DNA of 34,048 nucleotides from Bacteroidota bacterium (GTDB taxonomy: Bacteria; Bacteroidota; Bacteroidia; Chitinophagales; Chitinophagaceae): the NCBI GenBank assembly GCA_013286315.1, contig JABDFX010000023.1, positions 1-34,048 on the forward strand, written 5' to 3'. The position numbers and the translations under genes were made by a program. This document shows positions 26,333 through 34,048 of this stretch, piece after piece (position 1 is the first letter of the stretch; every line of letters starts with the position of its first letter). The notes under the pieces were generated by a model, which saw only the letters and a program-made list of their open reading frames with translations, did not search any database and was not told where the DNA came from.

Positions 26333-26763
26333 TATTTTCGTTTACACGCGCTTTGAAAGCTTTGATCTTTCGTAAGAGCTCTTTTGTTTCCAGGTAGTCA
26401 AATAAGTCGATTTCTATTGAATATTTAGCCAGTAGTTCCTGGTATTGTAAGATTACACGGGTCATTTTGTTTCTTTCTCCAGTAGTTAATTCATAGGTTC
26501 CTAATTGTACAGAGACTGCTTCACTATATTTAAAAACACGGTTGGTAAATTTGGTAGCGGCATCAAAATTGGAAATGATTCTTTTGTAAAAAATAGAGAG
26601 GGCCAAAATAAGGCTGATGGAGTCAAGGTCGCCTTGTAAAGGAGTGTAAAAAATCAAATCGTCCTGAAAGCAAATAGCGTATATCACTCAGACGATTATT
26701 ATACTCGCTCGTCAATTGTTCGGCTAGTTTGTAAGGCAGACTTCTTGTAAATTGTTCTATCAT
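26325..26763 (-). CDS. Small helical protein, first gene of the module, with a homopolymer frameshift
   Basis: The intact frame to 26687 begins at a GTG directly after a TGA and gives an odd start. Reading upstream in another frame gives an ATG at 26763 and 'IEQFTRSLPYKLAEQLTSEY', then 'NNRLSDIRYLLSGRFDF', which then falls into the first frame at 'TPLQGDLDSISLILALSIFY'. Both parts read as one natural protein if one base is removed from the T6 on the minus strand (As at 26648-26653). Total length, 439 bases, is one more than a multiple of three. The corrected protein would have 145 residues, mostly alpha-helical and without Cys-based sites. It starts the operon and overlaps the nuclease gene by 8 bp. 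Role unknown; a sensor, inhibitor or adaptor are guesses. Confidence 0.65.
26648..26653 (-). other. Homopolymer frameshift site in the small helical gene
   Basis: A run of six As on the plus strand (Ts on the coding strand). With five, the ATG at 26763 stays in frame to the stop at 26325-26327. It mirrors the A6 lesion in czcB, so a systematic indel error in the assembly is possible; phase variation is the other reading. Confidence 0.6.
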
Positions 26764-26968
26764 CCGGTTTAAGCTAGAAATCGTCAGTTTTGGGGTTGGT
26801 ATAAAGCTACAAATTAATTTACGACCTGATGATCTGCCCTTGATGTGACATAAGAAAGGGCGGAGTTCTAAGTATAAATACTTAGTCCAATGCGAGCTAA
26901 ATAAATACCCCCCTGGATCGGATTGCTTGTAGATCCGCTGAAAGCGAAGCTTATTTTTGAATTATGAC
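26764..26968. other. Spacer between the radC-like gene and the defence operon
   Basis: 205 bp. It should carry the promoter of the minus-strand operon. No confident -33/-7 pair of the Bacteroidota type was found; TAGCTTTA on the minus strand (near 26800) is one base off TAnnTTTG. A minus-strand frame is open here for about 60 codons ahead of the ATG at 26763 but has no start codon. Confidence 0.35.
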
Positions 26969-27430
26969 TTAGAGTAGCCCTTCATCAGCGAACGATAAAA
27001 AGCCGTCAGATGAAATAATTAAATGGTCGAGAACTTTTATATCGAAAAATTTAGAACCATTTTTTATTTTTTCAGTTAATTCAAGATCTGCGTGACTTGG
27101 AATAAGTGATCCGGATGGATGATTGTGACATAGGACAATGGATTTTGCAACGCCCACAATCGCCGTCAGCAATATTATTTCAGGATCGGCTACGGTTCCT
27201 GTAATACCTCCTTTAGAAATGGGATAGATGCCTTTTACACTGCCTCCCCTGGTGAAAAGCATGATCTTAAATTCTTCAACCAGGTGGATTGAGCCCCTAT
27301 CCCATTTTGCAAGGAATAGCTGGTAAACTTCCTGCGAATTTTTGGCTACGGGCATCTCTGAGATTTTCATCTTAGGATGATAGCTAACCTTTACATCTGA
27401 AACAATCGGGAGTTTTTTTAAGCTTACCAT
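26969..27430 (-). CDS. radC: RadC-like JAB-domain protein
   Basis: 153 residues, shorter than full RadC because the N-terminal helix-hairpin-helix region is missing. The JAB/MPN metalloprotease-like site is complete: 'CHNHPSGSLIPSHADLEL' with H102, H104 and D115, preceded by 'LFTRGGSVKG' and 'KGGITGTVADPEII'. The established link to DNA repair is poor. Short forms of this family are common on integrative elements and near restriction and anti-restriction genes in Bacteroidota. Same strand as the defence operon, 205 bp upstream, so independent or only loosely linked. The upstream GC-rich leader may control it. Confidence 0.93.
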   Translation of the reverse strand: MVSLKKLPIVSDVKVSYHPKMKISEMPVAKNSQEVYQLFLAKWDRGSIHLVEEFKIMLFTRGGSVKGIYPISKGGITGTVADPEIILLTAIVGVAKSIVLCHNHPSGSLIPSHADLELTEKIKNGSKFFDIKVLDHLIISSDGFLSFADEGLL

Positions 27431-27935
27431 AATTTAATTTTTTGTTGTTTTGAAATAATTATGGAAGCAGGCTCCGGCGCTGGAGCCGCATAAGACAATG
27501 GTGTTGGCCGCCTTTAATGCTGTGGGGACAAATGCCCCAAACCCCGACAATGCCCGTGCAGGCTACGATGACCAGGACATATTCAAATCCGTTCATGGCG
27601 GACATCCATTGGCCCATGCGGCTGCGCCGTACCTTTGCAGCAGTAATTATTTAAGAACAACGAGCTTAAAAGGAGTGTCAGTGACTTGTTTGGAGTCAAT
27701 TCAACAATGGTGAATCATAGGCGAGTAATGTTTGACTCCATTGGCGCATACAGTCATCTCGTAAACTTTGAAGGAAGAATTAACTAAAGAATCAATAATT
27801 GTAGCCGCCATAAGGTGATGTAAGGTTCATTGCATAGGCATTTCCACCTATAGTGTGCTATTCAATCTTGTGTACTGGGAAGCAAATTTGAAACGTATAA
27901 AAGGAACTAATATTAATTTTACTGATCAGATATCT
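27431..27935. other. 505 bp without a gene, with GC-rich leader-like block
   Basis: The part at about 27465-27650 is far richer in GC than its surroundings and lies upstream of radC on the minus strand. It starts with a hairpin (GGCTCC at 27470-27475, GGAGCC at 27482-27487, 6-base loop). Both strands hold short open frames: 71 codons on plus (27498-27713) and about 54 codons on minus from an ATG near 27615. Neither resembles a known protein. At 27691-27699 and 27732-27740 there is a perfect 9-base inverted repeat (TGGAGTCAA / TTGACTCCA) 32 bases apart. Confidence 0.45.
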
Positions 27936-28412
27936 ATGCCTAACATCGAACTGGAAATATTAAAGTTGCTGGAAGACCCTTTGGATGGTTACACAAATCT
28001 TTTTGATGTGCAGATTACAGCCAATTTAAAAATTCAGCATGATCGGGTTCTGAGAAGTACATTACAAAGCATTTCAGTTACGGGATATTATCCTGGCTAT
28101 GACAACCAACAAAAGGAAATTAGCCTTGAAGTATATGCAGATTTTAAAACCATTCTGGATTTTATTAATCGATATAAGATTGTGGAAGTAATGGACCTGG
28201 AATTCATTACTCCAGAGTTACTTCTTCAACATTATCAGGAGGGCAAAGGCGCCGTATTCTGCTCAGTAGACAGTAATTACCTATACTTTCGGATTGAAAA
28301 CGACGCCATGTTTGTATCTGACTACAGCAAACCTGAGCGTAAAATTGACAAGCTGCTTGTTGGAGTGGAAGAATTCATAGAATACACCCGAAAAACCTCA
28401 TATCTACCCTAA
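27936..28412 (+). CDS. Hypothetical soluble protein
   Basis: 158 residues from the ATG at 27936; a GTG at 27855 would add 27 residues of doubtful sense. No recognised domain. It begins 'NIELEILKLLEDPLDGYTNL', has 'TANLKIQHDRVLRSTLQSIS' in the middle and ends 'GVEEFIEYTRKTSYLP'. The layout suggests a small mixed alpha/beta protein; it is acidic, with aromatic residues near the C-terminus. It lies between radC and the sigma genes and has no obvious partner. Unsure of its role. Confidence 0.65.
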   Translation: MPNIELEILKLLEDPLDGYTNLFDVQITANLKIQHDRVLRSTLQSISVTGYYPGYDNQQKEISLEVYADFKTILDFINRYKIVEVMDLEFITPELLLQHYQEGKGAVFCSVDSNYLYFRIENDAMFVSDYSKPERKIDKLLVGVEEFIEYTRKTSYLP

Positions 28413-28625
28413 ATATATAAAGGCTTCGCATTATCTAAATAGGGTAGATTTCCTACAAAATCGTAAGTGTTTACATTTAGGCGCCATAATTACGAGAAAG
28501 GAATTTAAGCGACTTATAAATTGCAAAGTATTTTACTACGTCCGTTAATCGGCGACCGCTTTTATACTGATTACCAGGCCAGTTACACGAGGAAGGTTTT
28601 CCTTTCAACTCTTACTTTATCTTCT

Positions 28626-29315
28626 ATGAGGATTCGAAGAATTACAAAGTACTCAGAAAACGAGTTATTAAGAAGATTCCGTGAGCGCGAATCTTCGGTG
28701 ATCGAAGAAATTCACCGTCGTTACTATTATCAAATATTTTTCTTTGCAAAAAGAATCACCTGGGATGAAGCGGAATCACAGGATATCGTTTCAGAAGCCT
28801 TCATCCGATTAATCGAGTCGTCCGAAAAAATTACCAGTCTTAATCATGCTTGTAATTTCTTGTACCTGGTAGCTCGCAATTTATCTCTGGGTTACCTTCG
28901 AAGAAAAAAGACGCGGGATCTTGCTGAGGAACAGCTTCAGTTTCTATCTGGGCACGGAGAAGACTATCTTGACCAGGAGCGGATAACGGCAAAATATTTC
29001 GACCAATTACATAAAGAAATAGAGAATCTACCCAGCCAGCCAAGGAAAGTTGTTTTACATATTCTAAATAACAAAACAACAAAGGAAATTGCTGAAATTA
29101 TGGGGATTAGCACTAAAACCGTTGTAAATCACAAAAACTTCGCTGTCCATATTTTACGAAAAAAACTATTCATTTCCCAATTCACGATTCTTTCACTATT
29201 TGCATCATTTATGCAGATGAACGGCCATTCAAATTGGAATGATCATAGATCCCAAGTACAACACGGAACAGAGTATTTCCTTTCAAAGGTAAATTGTCAT
29301 GATTATGCCTATTAA
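28626..29315 (+). CDS. ECF-type RNA polymerase sigma factor, first of a pair
   Basis: 229 residues from the ATG at 28626; a TTG at 28521 would add 35 residues that do not belong to the family. Region 2: 'YYYQIFFFAKRITWDEAESQ' followed by 'DIVSEAFIRLIES'; region 4: 'LPSQPRKVVLHILNNKTTKE' then 'IAEIMGISTKTVVNHKNF'. It ends with a hydrophobic stretch 'FISQFTILSLFASFMQM', which is a common feature of the Bacteroidota ECF sigmas that end in a membrane-like tail. No FecR-like anti-sigma gene or SusC/SusD pair follows, unlike the usual setting. A second sigma gene overlaps its 3' end by 17 bp. Confidence 0.88.
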   Translation: MRIRRITKYSENELLRRFRERESSVIEEIHRRYYYQIFFFAKRITWDEAESQDIVSEAFIRLIESSEKITSLNHACNFLYLVARNLSLGYLRRKKTRDLAEEQLQFLSGHGEDYLDQERITAKYFDQLHKEIENLPSQPRKVVLHILNNKTTKEIAEIMGISTKTVVNHKNFAVHILRKKLFISQFTILSLFASFMQMNGHSNWNDHRSQVQHGTEYFLSKVNCHDYAY

Positions 29316-30075
29316 GGAAAATTTCGAGCGGGACCATAGTAAGGACTCTTTGACGAAATCTTTCTGGGTAAAATCCCGGAGGCAGGCCGCAGATCTAAAA
29401 AGGTTGGTTCACTTAACAATTGCGGGCAAGGATGACAAAGAAATTTCCCGTAGCCCGGATTTAAACCTAAATGGACAAGCGGGTTATATGCGCTATAAGG
29501 CGCAACGGGAGGAGATTTTACCAACTGGGTTTCAGTATGAAAACTGGCTAGAAAGCTTTATAAAGGGTGATAAATGGCTGTGGGATCAGGTTTATGTAAA
29601 GCATAACACAGCATTGTACTCCTATGCGCTAAGCCTCACCAAATACAATATCCAGGCCTCTGAGGATCTGACAGCCATCGCCTTCAGTAAGCTCTGGCAT
29701 TTTAGAGGTAGAATTCAGGATGAAAGCCATATAAGGCCCTGGCTTTACCGGGTATTAAAAAATGCCTTTTTAGATGACATGGATAAGGGCAGGCGTACCC
29801 AGGCTTTCCTGGATTCGTTAAACTATGAAAAGTTTGTGGAGGAAGATACGTCTGCCGGCCTGGAAATGATTCATGCGGAAATTATTGCTGATCTGATGGA
29901 TGAAGTCAGGCAATTACCTCCCAGAATTAAGTCGGTTTTTGAATTATTTTATTTTGAACATAAGGACAACAAGGAAATTGCTGATATATTGGGAATTAAA
30001 GAAGAAGCTGTGGCGCGATATAAATTAAGAGCGAAAGAATTGCTTAAATCGAAGTTTCTGAAGAAGACCCTCTAG
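29299..30075 (+). CDS. ECF-type RNA polymerase sigma factor, second of a pair
   Basis: 258 residues. An N-terminal ~85-residue extension ('FWVKSRRQAADLKRLVHLTI') is unlike usual ECF sigmas. Region 2 follows ('YVKHNTALYSYALSLTKYNI', then 'LTAIAFSKLWHF'), with 'IRPWLYRVLKNAFLDDM' typical of region 2.3/2.4, and region 4 is 'LPPRIKSVFELFYFEHKDNK' plus 'EIADILGIKEEAVARYKL'. Overlap with the first sigma gene is 17 bp. The stop TAG shares four bases (CTAG) with the stop of the convergent small gene. The extension could carry a regulator-binding helix. No cognate anti-sigma factor in the window. Confidence 0.87.
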   Translation: MIMPIKENFERDHSKDSLTKSFWVKSRRQAADLKRLVHLTIAGKDDKEISRSPDLNLNGQAGYMRYKAQREEILPTGFQYENWLESFIKGDKWLWDQVYVKHNTALYSYALSLTKYNIQASEDLTAIAFSKLWHFRGRIQDESHIRPWLYRVLKNAFLDDMDKGRRTQAFLDSLNYEKFVEEDTSAGLEMIHAEIIADLMDEVRQLPPRIKSVFELFYFEHKDNKEIADILGIKEEAVARYKLRAKELLKSKFLKKTL

Positions 30076-30356
30076 TCATTTATTTGATACTTTTTACGGT
30101 TAATGCGCTTGCGCTCTTGGATTTTACAAATGGTACTGATCGTTTCAGCGGACAAGCTGTAACAGATAGCGAGTTGAGAATATTTCATGCCCTTCAAATG
30201 AAGTTTGAAAATTTCTTTATTTCTCCTGGCAATGATCGAATGGCTGTCCATCCCCTTACGGCGTAGAAAGTCATTTATTTTACGAATTTCCGCGGTTATC
30301 TTTTCTCTGCGTATCCTTGCGAGTTTTAATTTGTGATTTGCCTGTTCTATGGTCAT
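30072..30356 (-). CDS. Small helix-turn-helix protein
   Basis: 94 residues from the ATG at 30356; a TTG at 30389 would add 11 residues. The N-terminal half is a long, basic helix ('KLKLARIRREKITAEIRKIN'), and the C-terminal half has a helix-turn-helix ('GMKYSQLAICYSLSAETIST'). Charge and layout suggest a DNA-binding protein of the type often found beside restriction genes and mobile elements. It ends 3' to 3' with the second sigma gene, overlapping by four bases, and is divergent from the MmeI-type gene, 143 bp away. It might control the restriction enzyme gene, which is an inference. Confidence 0.55.
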   Translation of the reverse strand: MTIEQANHKLKLARIRREKITAEIRKINDFLRRKGMDSHSIIARRNKEIFKLHLKGMKYSQLAICYSLSAETISTICKIQERKRINRKKYQIND

Positions 30357-30499
30357 AATTGATTGTTCATCTAATGTTCCTTCTGACAATTGTAGTTAGA
30401 AATTTAAGTGCGCCCACTTATTGGACTAAATAATACGAATCTGGTATTTCTTGGTAAATTACGGCATTTAACCCTAACAGATTGTAACCTAAAAGTATA

Positions 30500-33280
30500 A
30501 TGCCACTATCCTGGAACGAGATTAAAAGTAGGGCCATTGCCTTTAGTAATGAATGGAAAGACGAAGTAAGCGAGGACGCTGAAGCTAAAACCTTTTGGGA
30601 CGATTTCTTTCATGTATTTGGAATCAGTCGTCGGCGCGTCGCCACTTTTGAACAACAAGTAAAGAAACTGGATGCAAAGACCGGTTTTATTGACCTGCTA
30701 TGGAAGGGAGTGATATTAATTGAACATAAAAGCCGGGGGAAAGACTTAGATAAGGCTTTCACCCAGGCGAAAGATTATTTCCCAGGTTTAAAGGAGCAGG
30801 AACTTCCCCGATACATCCTTGTAAGCGACTTTGGCCGATTTAGGTTGTATGACCTTGACGGCAATACTCACAAGGAATTTACATTAGCAGATTTCATCAA
30901 TCACGTTCATTTATTTGGTTTTATAGCTGGTTACCAAAAACGGTTATTTAAAGAGCAGGATCCGGTCAATATTGAGGCGGCTCTTCTCATGGGCAAATTG
31001 CATGATAAATTAAAGAATATTGGATTCGACGGGCATCAGTTGGAACTGTACCTGGTACGGTTGCTGTTTTGTTTATTTGCCGATGATACCAGCATCTTCG
31101 AGAAAGGAATTTTTCAGGAATATATCGAACTGCGGACCAATGAGGACGGAAGTGACTTAGCAGCTCACATTGGCGAACTATTCCAAGTTTTAAATACCCC
31201 TGATCAGAAACGGTTCAAGAATCTGGATGAGGCCCTGATGGCATTTCCATATGTAAATGGAAAACTATTTGAGGAACATCTTTCGTTGGCTCACTTCGAT
31301 AGCGAAATGAGGCGTATTCTACTAGATTGCTGTCTTTTGGATTGGGGAAAAATATCGCCGGCCATATTCGGCTCTTTGTTTCAAAGCGTGATGGACGACA
31401 AGGCCAGAAGAAACCTCGGAGCTCATTACACCAGTGAAAAAAATATTCTTAAGCTTATTAAACCGCTTTTCCTGGATGATTTAAGGAATGAGTTTGAAAA
31501 GATAAGACGAGATAAAAACAAACTAAAAAGGTTTCACGAGCGGATAAGTAGGTTAAGGTTTCTTGATCCGGCTTGTGGTTGCGGCAATTTCTTAATCATA
31601 GCCTATCGCGAACTAAGGTTACTCGAACTCGATATCATTAAAGCGCTGCTTGAAGGTCAACAAGTGACCAGTATTAATGATTATTTTCTAGTAGATGTTG
31701 ACCAGTTTTATGGGATTGAATACGAGGAGTTCCCCAGTCAAATAGCTCAGGTTGCTATGTGGTTGATGGATCACCAAATGAACGAACACGCAAGCTTGTA
31801 CTTTGGAGAATATTATAAAAGAATTCCCCTAAAAAAGAGTGCAACGATCATTCATGGAAATGCGTTGCGCACTGACTGGCATGGAATACTTAAGCTAAAT
31901 TCTTCAGCAAACATCTTGAAAAAGTATCACTTTATTTTGGGCAACCCTCCATTCTTAGGAAAGCAATATCAGAATAAGGAGCAAAAAGAAGATATGGTCA
32001 TGGTCTTCCAAGACGTTAAAAGCGCCGGAGCACTCGACTACGTATCTGCCTGGTATATACGGGCTGCTCAATATTTGAAAAATTATGGCAGTGTTGAAGA
32101 AAAAGAGTTGCCTAAAACAAGGATAGCTTTTGTAAGTACAAATTCTATTACTCAGGGGGAGCAAGTGGCAATACTTTGGGGTGAACTCTTCAATTCCTAT
32201 AAAGTAAAAATCCATTTTTGTCATAGAACTTTTAAATGGGGAAATGAAGCCCGTGGAAATGCGGCTGTTCACGTAGTTATTATTGGGTTTTCCAATTTCG
32301 ACATCTCTGAAAAATTGATATATGCCTACGATGATATCAAGGGTGAGCCACATGAAATAAAGGCAAAGAATATTAACCCTTATTTGGTCGAAGGTAAAGA
32401 TGAATATGTTGTAAGGAGAAAACAGACCATCTCTAACGTCACAGAATTGATAAAAGGGAATCAACCGACAGATAATGGGTACTATTTATTTACAACTCAA
32501 GAAAAAGAATCGTTCTTGAAAGTTGAACCTGGCGCTCAAAAATGGTTTAGAAGATTTATAGGCTCAAGTGAATTCATAAATAATACGGAAAGATGGTGTT
32601 TATGGTTAAAGGGAATTACTCCCAACGAGTTAAAACACCTACCGAAAGTTTACGAACGAATTCAAAAGGTAAGGGCTTATAGGTTGGAAAGCCAAAAAGC
32701 TGCAACTGTAAAGAAGGCTGATACACCTTCTCTTTTTGATGAAATAAGGCATACAGATAAAACTTATATGGTCATACCAGAAGTTTCGTCAGAAAGGAGA
32801 AAGTATCTGCCGATGGGATTTGTTGATAAAAATGTCATTAGTAGTAATAAAAATTATATGCTGCCTAATGCTACACTTTATCAATTTGGAATTCTTAATT
32901 CAATAATGCATAATTTATGGACACATAGCGTTTCTGGAAGATTAAAAAGTGATATTCAGTATTCAAATGGGATTGTTTATAACAATTATCCCTGGCCAGA
33001 TAATCCCACTGACAAACAAAGGGAGTCCATAGAAAAAGCAGCTCAGGGAATCCTGGATGCGCGGGCGAGTTTTCCGGAAAGTAGTTTAGCTGATCTATAC
33101 GATCCTAATACGATGCCACCCTCACTAGTAAAGGCACATCAGGTACTTGATCGCGCAGTTGATCTTTGTTATCGCAGTCAGCCATTTCCATACGAAACTA
33201 AACGAATTGAATTCTTATTTGAGTTGTACGACCGATATACTTCTGGATTGTTTGTCAAACAAAAGAAAAGTAAAAAATGA
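30500..33280 (+). CDS. MmeI-type single-chain restriction-modification enzyme (type IIG/IIL)
   Basis: 926 residues. N-terminal PD-(D/E)XK nuclease: 'GFIDLLWKGVILIEHKSRGK' with D65, E75 and K77, the spacing seen in MmeI. A helical connector follows. The adenine-N6 methyltransferase core has motif I 'DPACGCGNF' at 356 and motif IV 'NPPF' at 482-485. The C-terminal ~300 residues form the target-recognition domain ('VIPEVSSERRKYLPMGFVDK', then 'GRLKSDIQYSNGIVYNNYPW'). Such enzymes both methylate one strand of their recognition site and cut at a distance, with no separate subunit. The specificity cannot be read from the sequence. Length is full. Confidence 0.92.
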   Translation: MPLSWNEIKSRAIAFSNEWKDEVSEDAEAKTFWDDFFHVFGISRRRVATFEQQVKKLDAKTGFIDLLWKGVILIEHKSRGKDLDKAFTQAKDYFPGLKEQELPRYILVSDFGRFRLYDLDGNTHKEFTLADFINHVHLFGFIAGYQKRLFKEQDPVNIEAALLMGKLHDKLKNIGFDGHQLELYLVRLLFCLFADDTSIFEKGIFQEYIELRTNEDGSDLAAHIGELFQVLNTPDQKRFKNLDEALMAFPYVNGKLFEEHLSLAHFDSEMRRILLDCCLLDWGKISPAIFGSLFQSVMDDKARRNLGAHYTSEKNILKLIKPLFLDDLRNEFEKIRRDKNKLKRFHERISRLRFLDPACGCGNFLIIAYRELRLLELDIIKALLEGQQVTSINDYFLVDVDQFYGIEYEEFPSQIAQVAMWLMDHQMNEHASLYFGEYYKRIPLKKSATIIHGNALRTDWHGILKLNSSANILKKYHFILGNPPFLGKQYQNKEQKEDMVMVFQDVKSAGALDYVSAWYIRAAQYLKNYGSVEEKELPKTRIAFVSTNSITQGEQVAILWGELFNSYKVKIHFCHRTFKWGNEARGNAAVHVVIIGFSNFDISEKLIYAYDDIKGEPHEIKAKNINPYLVEGKDEYVVRRKQTISNVTELIKGNQPTDNGYYLFTTQEKESFLKVEPGAQKWFRRFIGSSEFINNTERWCLWLKGITPNELKHLPKVYERIQKVRAYRLESQKAATVKKADTPSLFDEIRHTDKTYMVIPEVSSERRKYLPMGFVDKNVISSNKNYMLPNATLYQFGILNSIMHNLWTHSVSGRLKSDIQYSNGIVYNNYPWPDNPTDKQRESIEKAAQGILDARASFPESSLADLYDPNTMPPSLVKAHQVLDRAVDLCYRSQPFPYETKRIEFLFELYDRYTSGLFVKQKKSKK

Positions 33281-33303
33281 TATTTTATGATAAATTCTTA
33301 GTA

Positions 33304-33807
33304 ATGAGAAATTTATTAATTATCATACTGTTGATTGTTCTTTGTAGTAATGAGTGCAGTAAACCCTATAATGCAAAAGTCATTTGTGCGAGCGGTAAGA
33401 AAGAGTGCAAGGTGGAGATTCATAATTCTCTTGAATTTTCGGTTCATTGGGCGGATGTGAATTTGTGGAAACACAGGATCGAGGTCGCTGTTCGGTACAG
33501 AATTACTAATACCAGCAATACCCAAACGGATTCGATAAACTATAATGGTTTTTCCTTGGTATCTTCCAAAGGAATTAAGTTAAGTCCATGGCGCCGGAAA
33601 AACATTGGGAATACAGTTACTTCCTTCATGTATGGAGTTGCCCCCGCAGGAAAGGCAGATTCCATATTAATATTCTATTCAGCTGATAAATATTCAAAGG
33701 GCAAGGGGCTTGACTTACTAAAGAGTGACAGCTTCTACCTCGTTTATTTTGAGCACCAGGCTGACACGATATGTAAAATTGAGGCAGACGATAAACACCT
33801 GAGATAG
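33304..33807 (+). CDS. Hypothetical secreted protein
   Basis: 167 residues from the ATG at 33304. A start at 33277 overlaps the restriction gene's stop (ATGA) but adds residues before the signal peptide. The signal peptide is 'RNLLIIILLIVLCSNECS'; C-type lipobox is imperfect (LIVLC), so lipidation is uncertain. The mature domain looks like beta strands ('EFSVHWADVNLWKHRIEVAV', 'FSLVSSKGIKLSPWRRKN'), with paired Cys near the front. No family recognised. It lies just behind the restriction gene; the tight spacing may be accidental. Confidence 0.65.
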   Translation: MRNLLIIILLIVLCSNECSKPYNAKVICASGKKECKVEIHNSLEFSVHWADVNLWKHRIEVAVRYRITNTSNTQTDSINYNGFSLVSSKGIKLSPWRRKNIGNTVTSFMYGVAPAGKADSILIFYSADKYSKGKGLDLLKSDSFYLVYFEHQADTICKIEADDKHLR

Positions 33808-33867
33808 CTAAGTAATGTCAAATGGAATTTTAGAAACTATGCGGTTTGAAATAGGTTAATCAATGCT

Positions 33868-34048
33868 ATGACTGATGACATGGAGCCTTTTTTTAGTGAA
33901 AGCCCGAAATCTTACCCACCAAACTCGGATATTGAAGCGCGATCAATAAATACCTTGCGGGATTTGCTGAACTCAACGTTTGTAAGAGGTGAGATTCGGA
34001 GTCTTGATAAAATTCCAAATTTTGACGGCACGCTTGATGTGACAGACG
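33868..34048 (+). CDS. Partial gene, DUF4365-like protein
   Basis: 60 codons from an ATG at 33868 running off the right edge: 'NSDIEARSINTLRDLLNSTF', then 'VRGEIRSLDKIPNFDGTLDV'. The 'FDGTLDV' strand is where DUF4365-like proteins put the Asp of a PD-(D/E)XK fold, with the 'Q-V-K' part to follow outside the window. Assignment is tentative. If right, it is another nuclease-like gene of the accessory region. Confidence 0.5.
   Translation, partial: MTDDMEPFFSESPKSYPPNSDIEARSINTLRDLLNSTFVRGEIRSLDKIPNFDGTLDVTD

Noticed and set aside
27498-27713. 71-codon plus-strand frame in the GC-rich block
   Set aside because: Open because of high GC; no recognisable domain, and the minus strand is equally open.
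30084-30266. 60-codon plus-strand frame
   Set aside because: Antisense shadow of the small helix-turn-helix gene.
31955-32464. 169-codon minus-strand frame
   Set aside because: Antisense to the MmeI-type enzyme, which is clearly coding through this region.
1-34048. CRISPR array, transposase, integrase, complete tRNA or rRNA
   Set aside because: None seen by eye on either strand; a tRNA scan and repeat search were not run.

Overview
The window is chromosomal DNA from a member of the Bacteroidota, most likely a Chitinophagaceae- or Sphingobacteriia-like soil or plant bacterium. The signs are AT-rich spacers, poor Shine-Dalgarno sequences, secretion signals typical of the phylum, a DUF3943 protein, a TonB receptor with an N-terminal carboxypeptidase-regulatory-like domain, and a CzcA transporter fused to its TolC partner.

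Positions 1-7167 look like ordinary chromosome. In order there are a partial Crp/Fnr regulator, a secreted amidohydrolase, a YceI-like protein, a PAP2 phosphatase, an outer-membrane DUF3943 protein, and an AraC regulator. Positions 7168-16413 form a metal-handling locus. It holds a CzcA-TolC fusion and a CzcB adaptor (which carries a one-base frameshift), a DUF1772 membrane protein, a ZnuD-like TonB receptor, and a small secreted partner protein.

Positions 16448-17973 are a scar or boundary zone. It contains the tail of a sensor histidine kinase gene, two small hypothetical genes, and a gene-poor stretch rich in inverted repeats. That stretch includes what looks like the 3' end of a tRNA plus a terminator hairpin, which could be an attachment site.

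From 17974 to the end the content is accessory and dominated by defence genes. On the minus strand, reading from 26763 down to 18691, seven genes are packed end to end with overlaps or gaps under 35 bp. They are a small helical protein (one-base frameshift), a putative PD-(D/E)XK nuclease, an OLD-family ATPase/TOPRIM nuclease (GajA-like), a compact UvrD-like helicase (GajB-like), Hachiman HamA, Hachiman HamB, and a DUF2971 protein. A RadC-like JAB-domain gene with a GC-rich leader lies just upstream. On the plus strand follow a hypothetical gene, two overlapping ECF sigma factors, a small HTH protein (minus strand), an MmeI-type single-chain restriction-modification enzyme, a secreted protein, and the start of a DUF4365-like gene.

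The most interesting candidate is the four-gene module at 23017-26763: a Gabija-like ATPase-nuclease and helicase pair preceded by a second putative nuclease and a small helical protein, and run directly into a Hachiman system. No integrase, transposase, CRISPR array or complete tRNA or rRNA gene was seen. All assignments come from reading motifs by eye; no database search was run.
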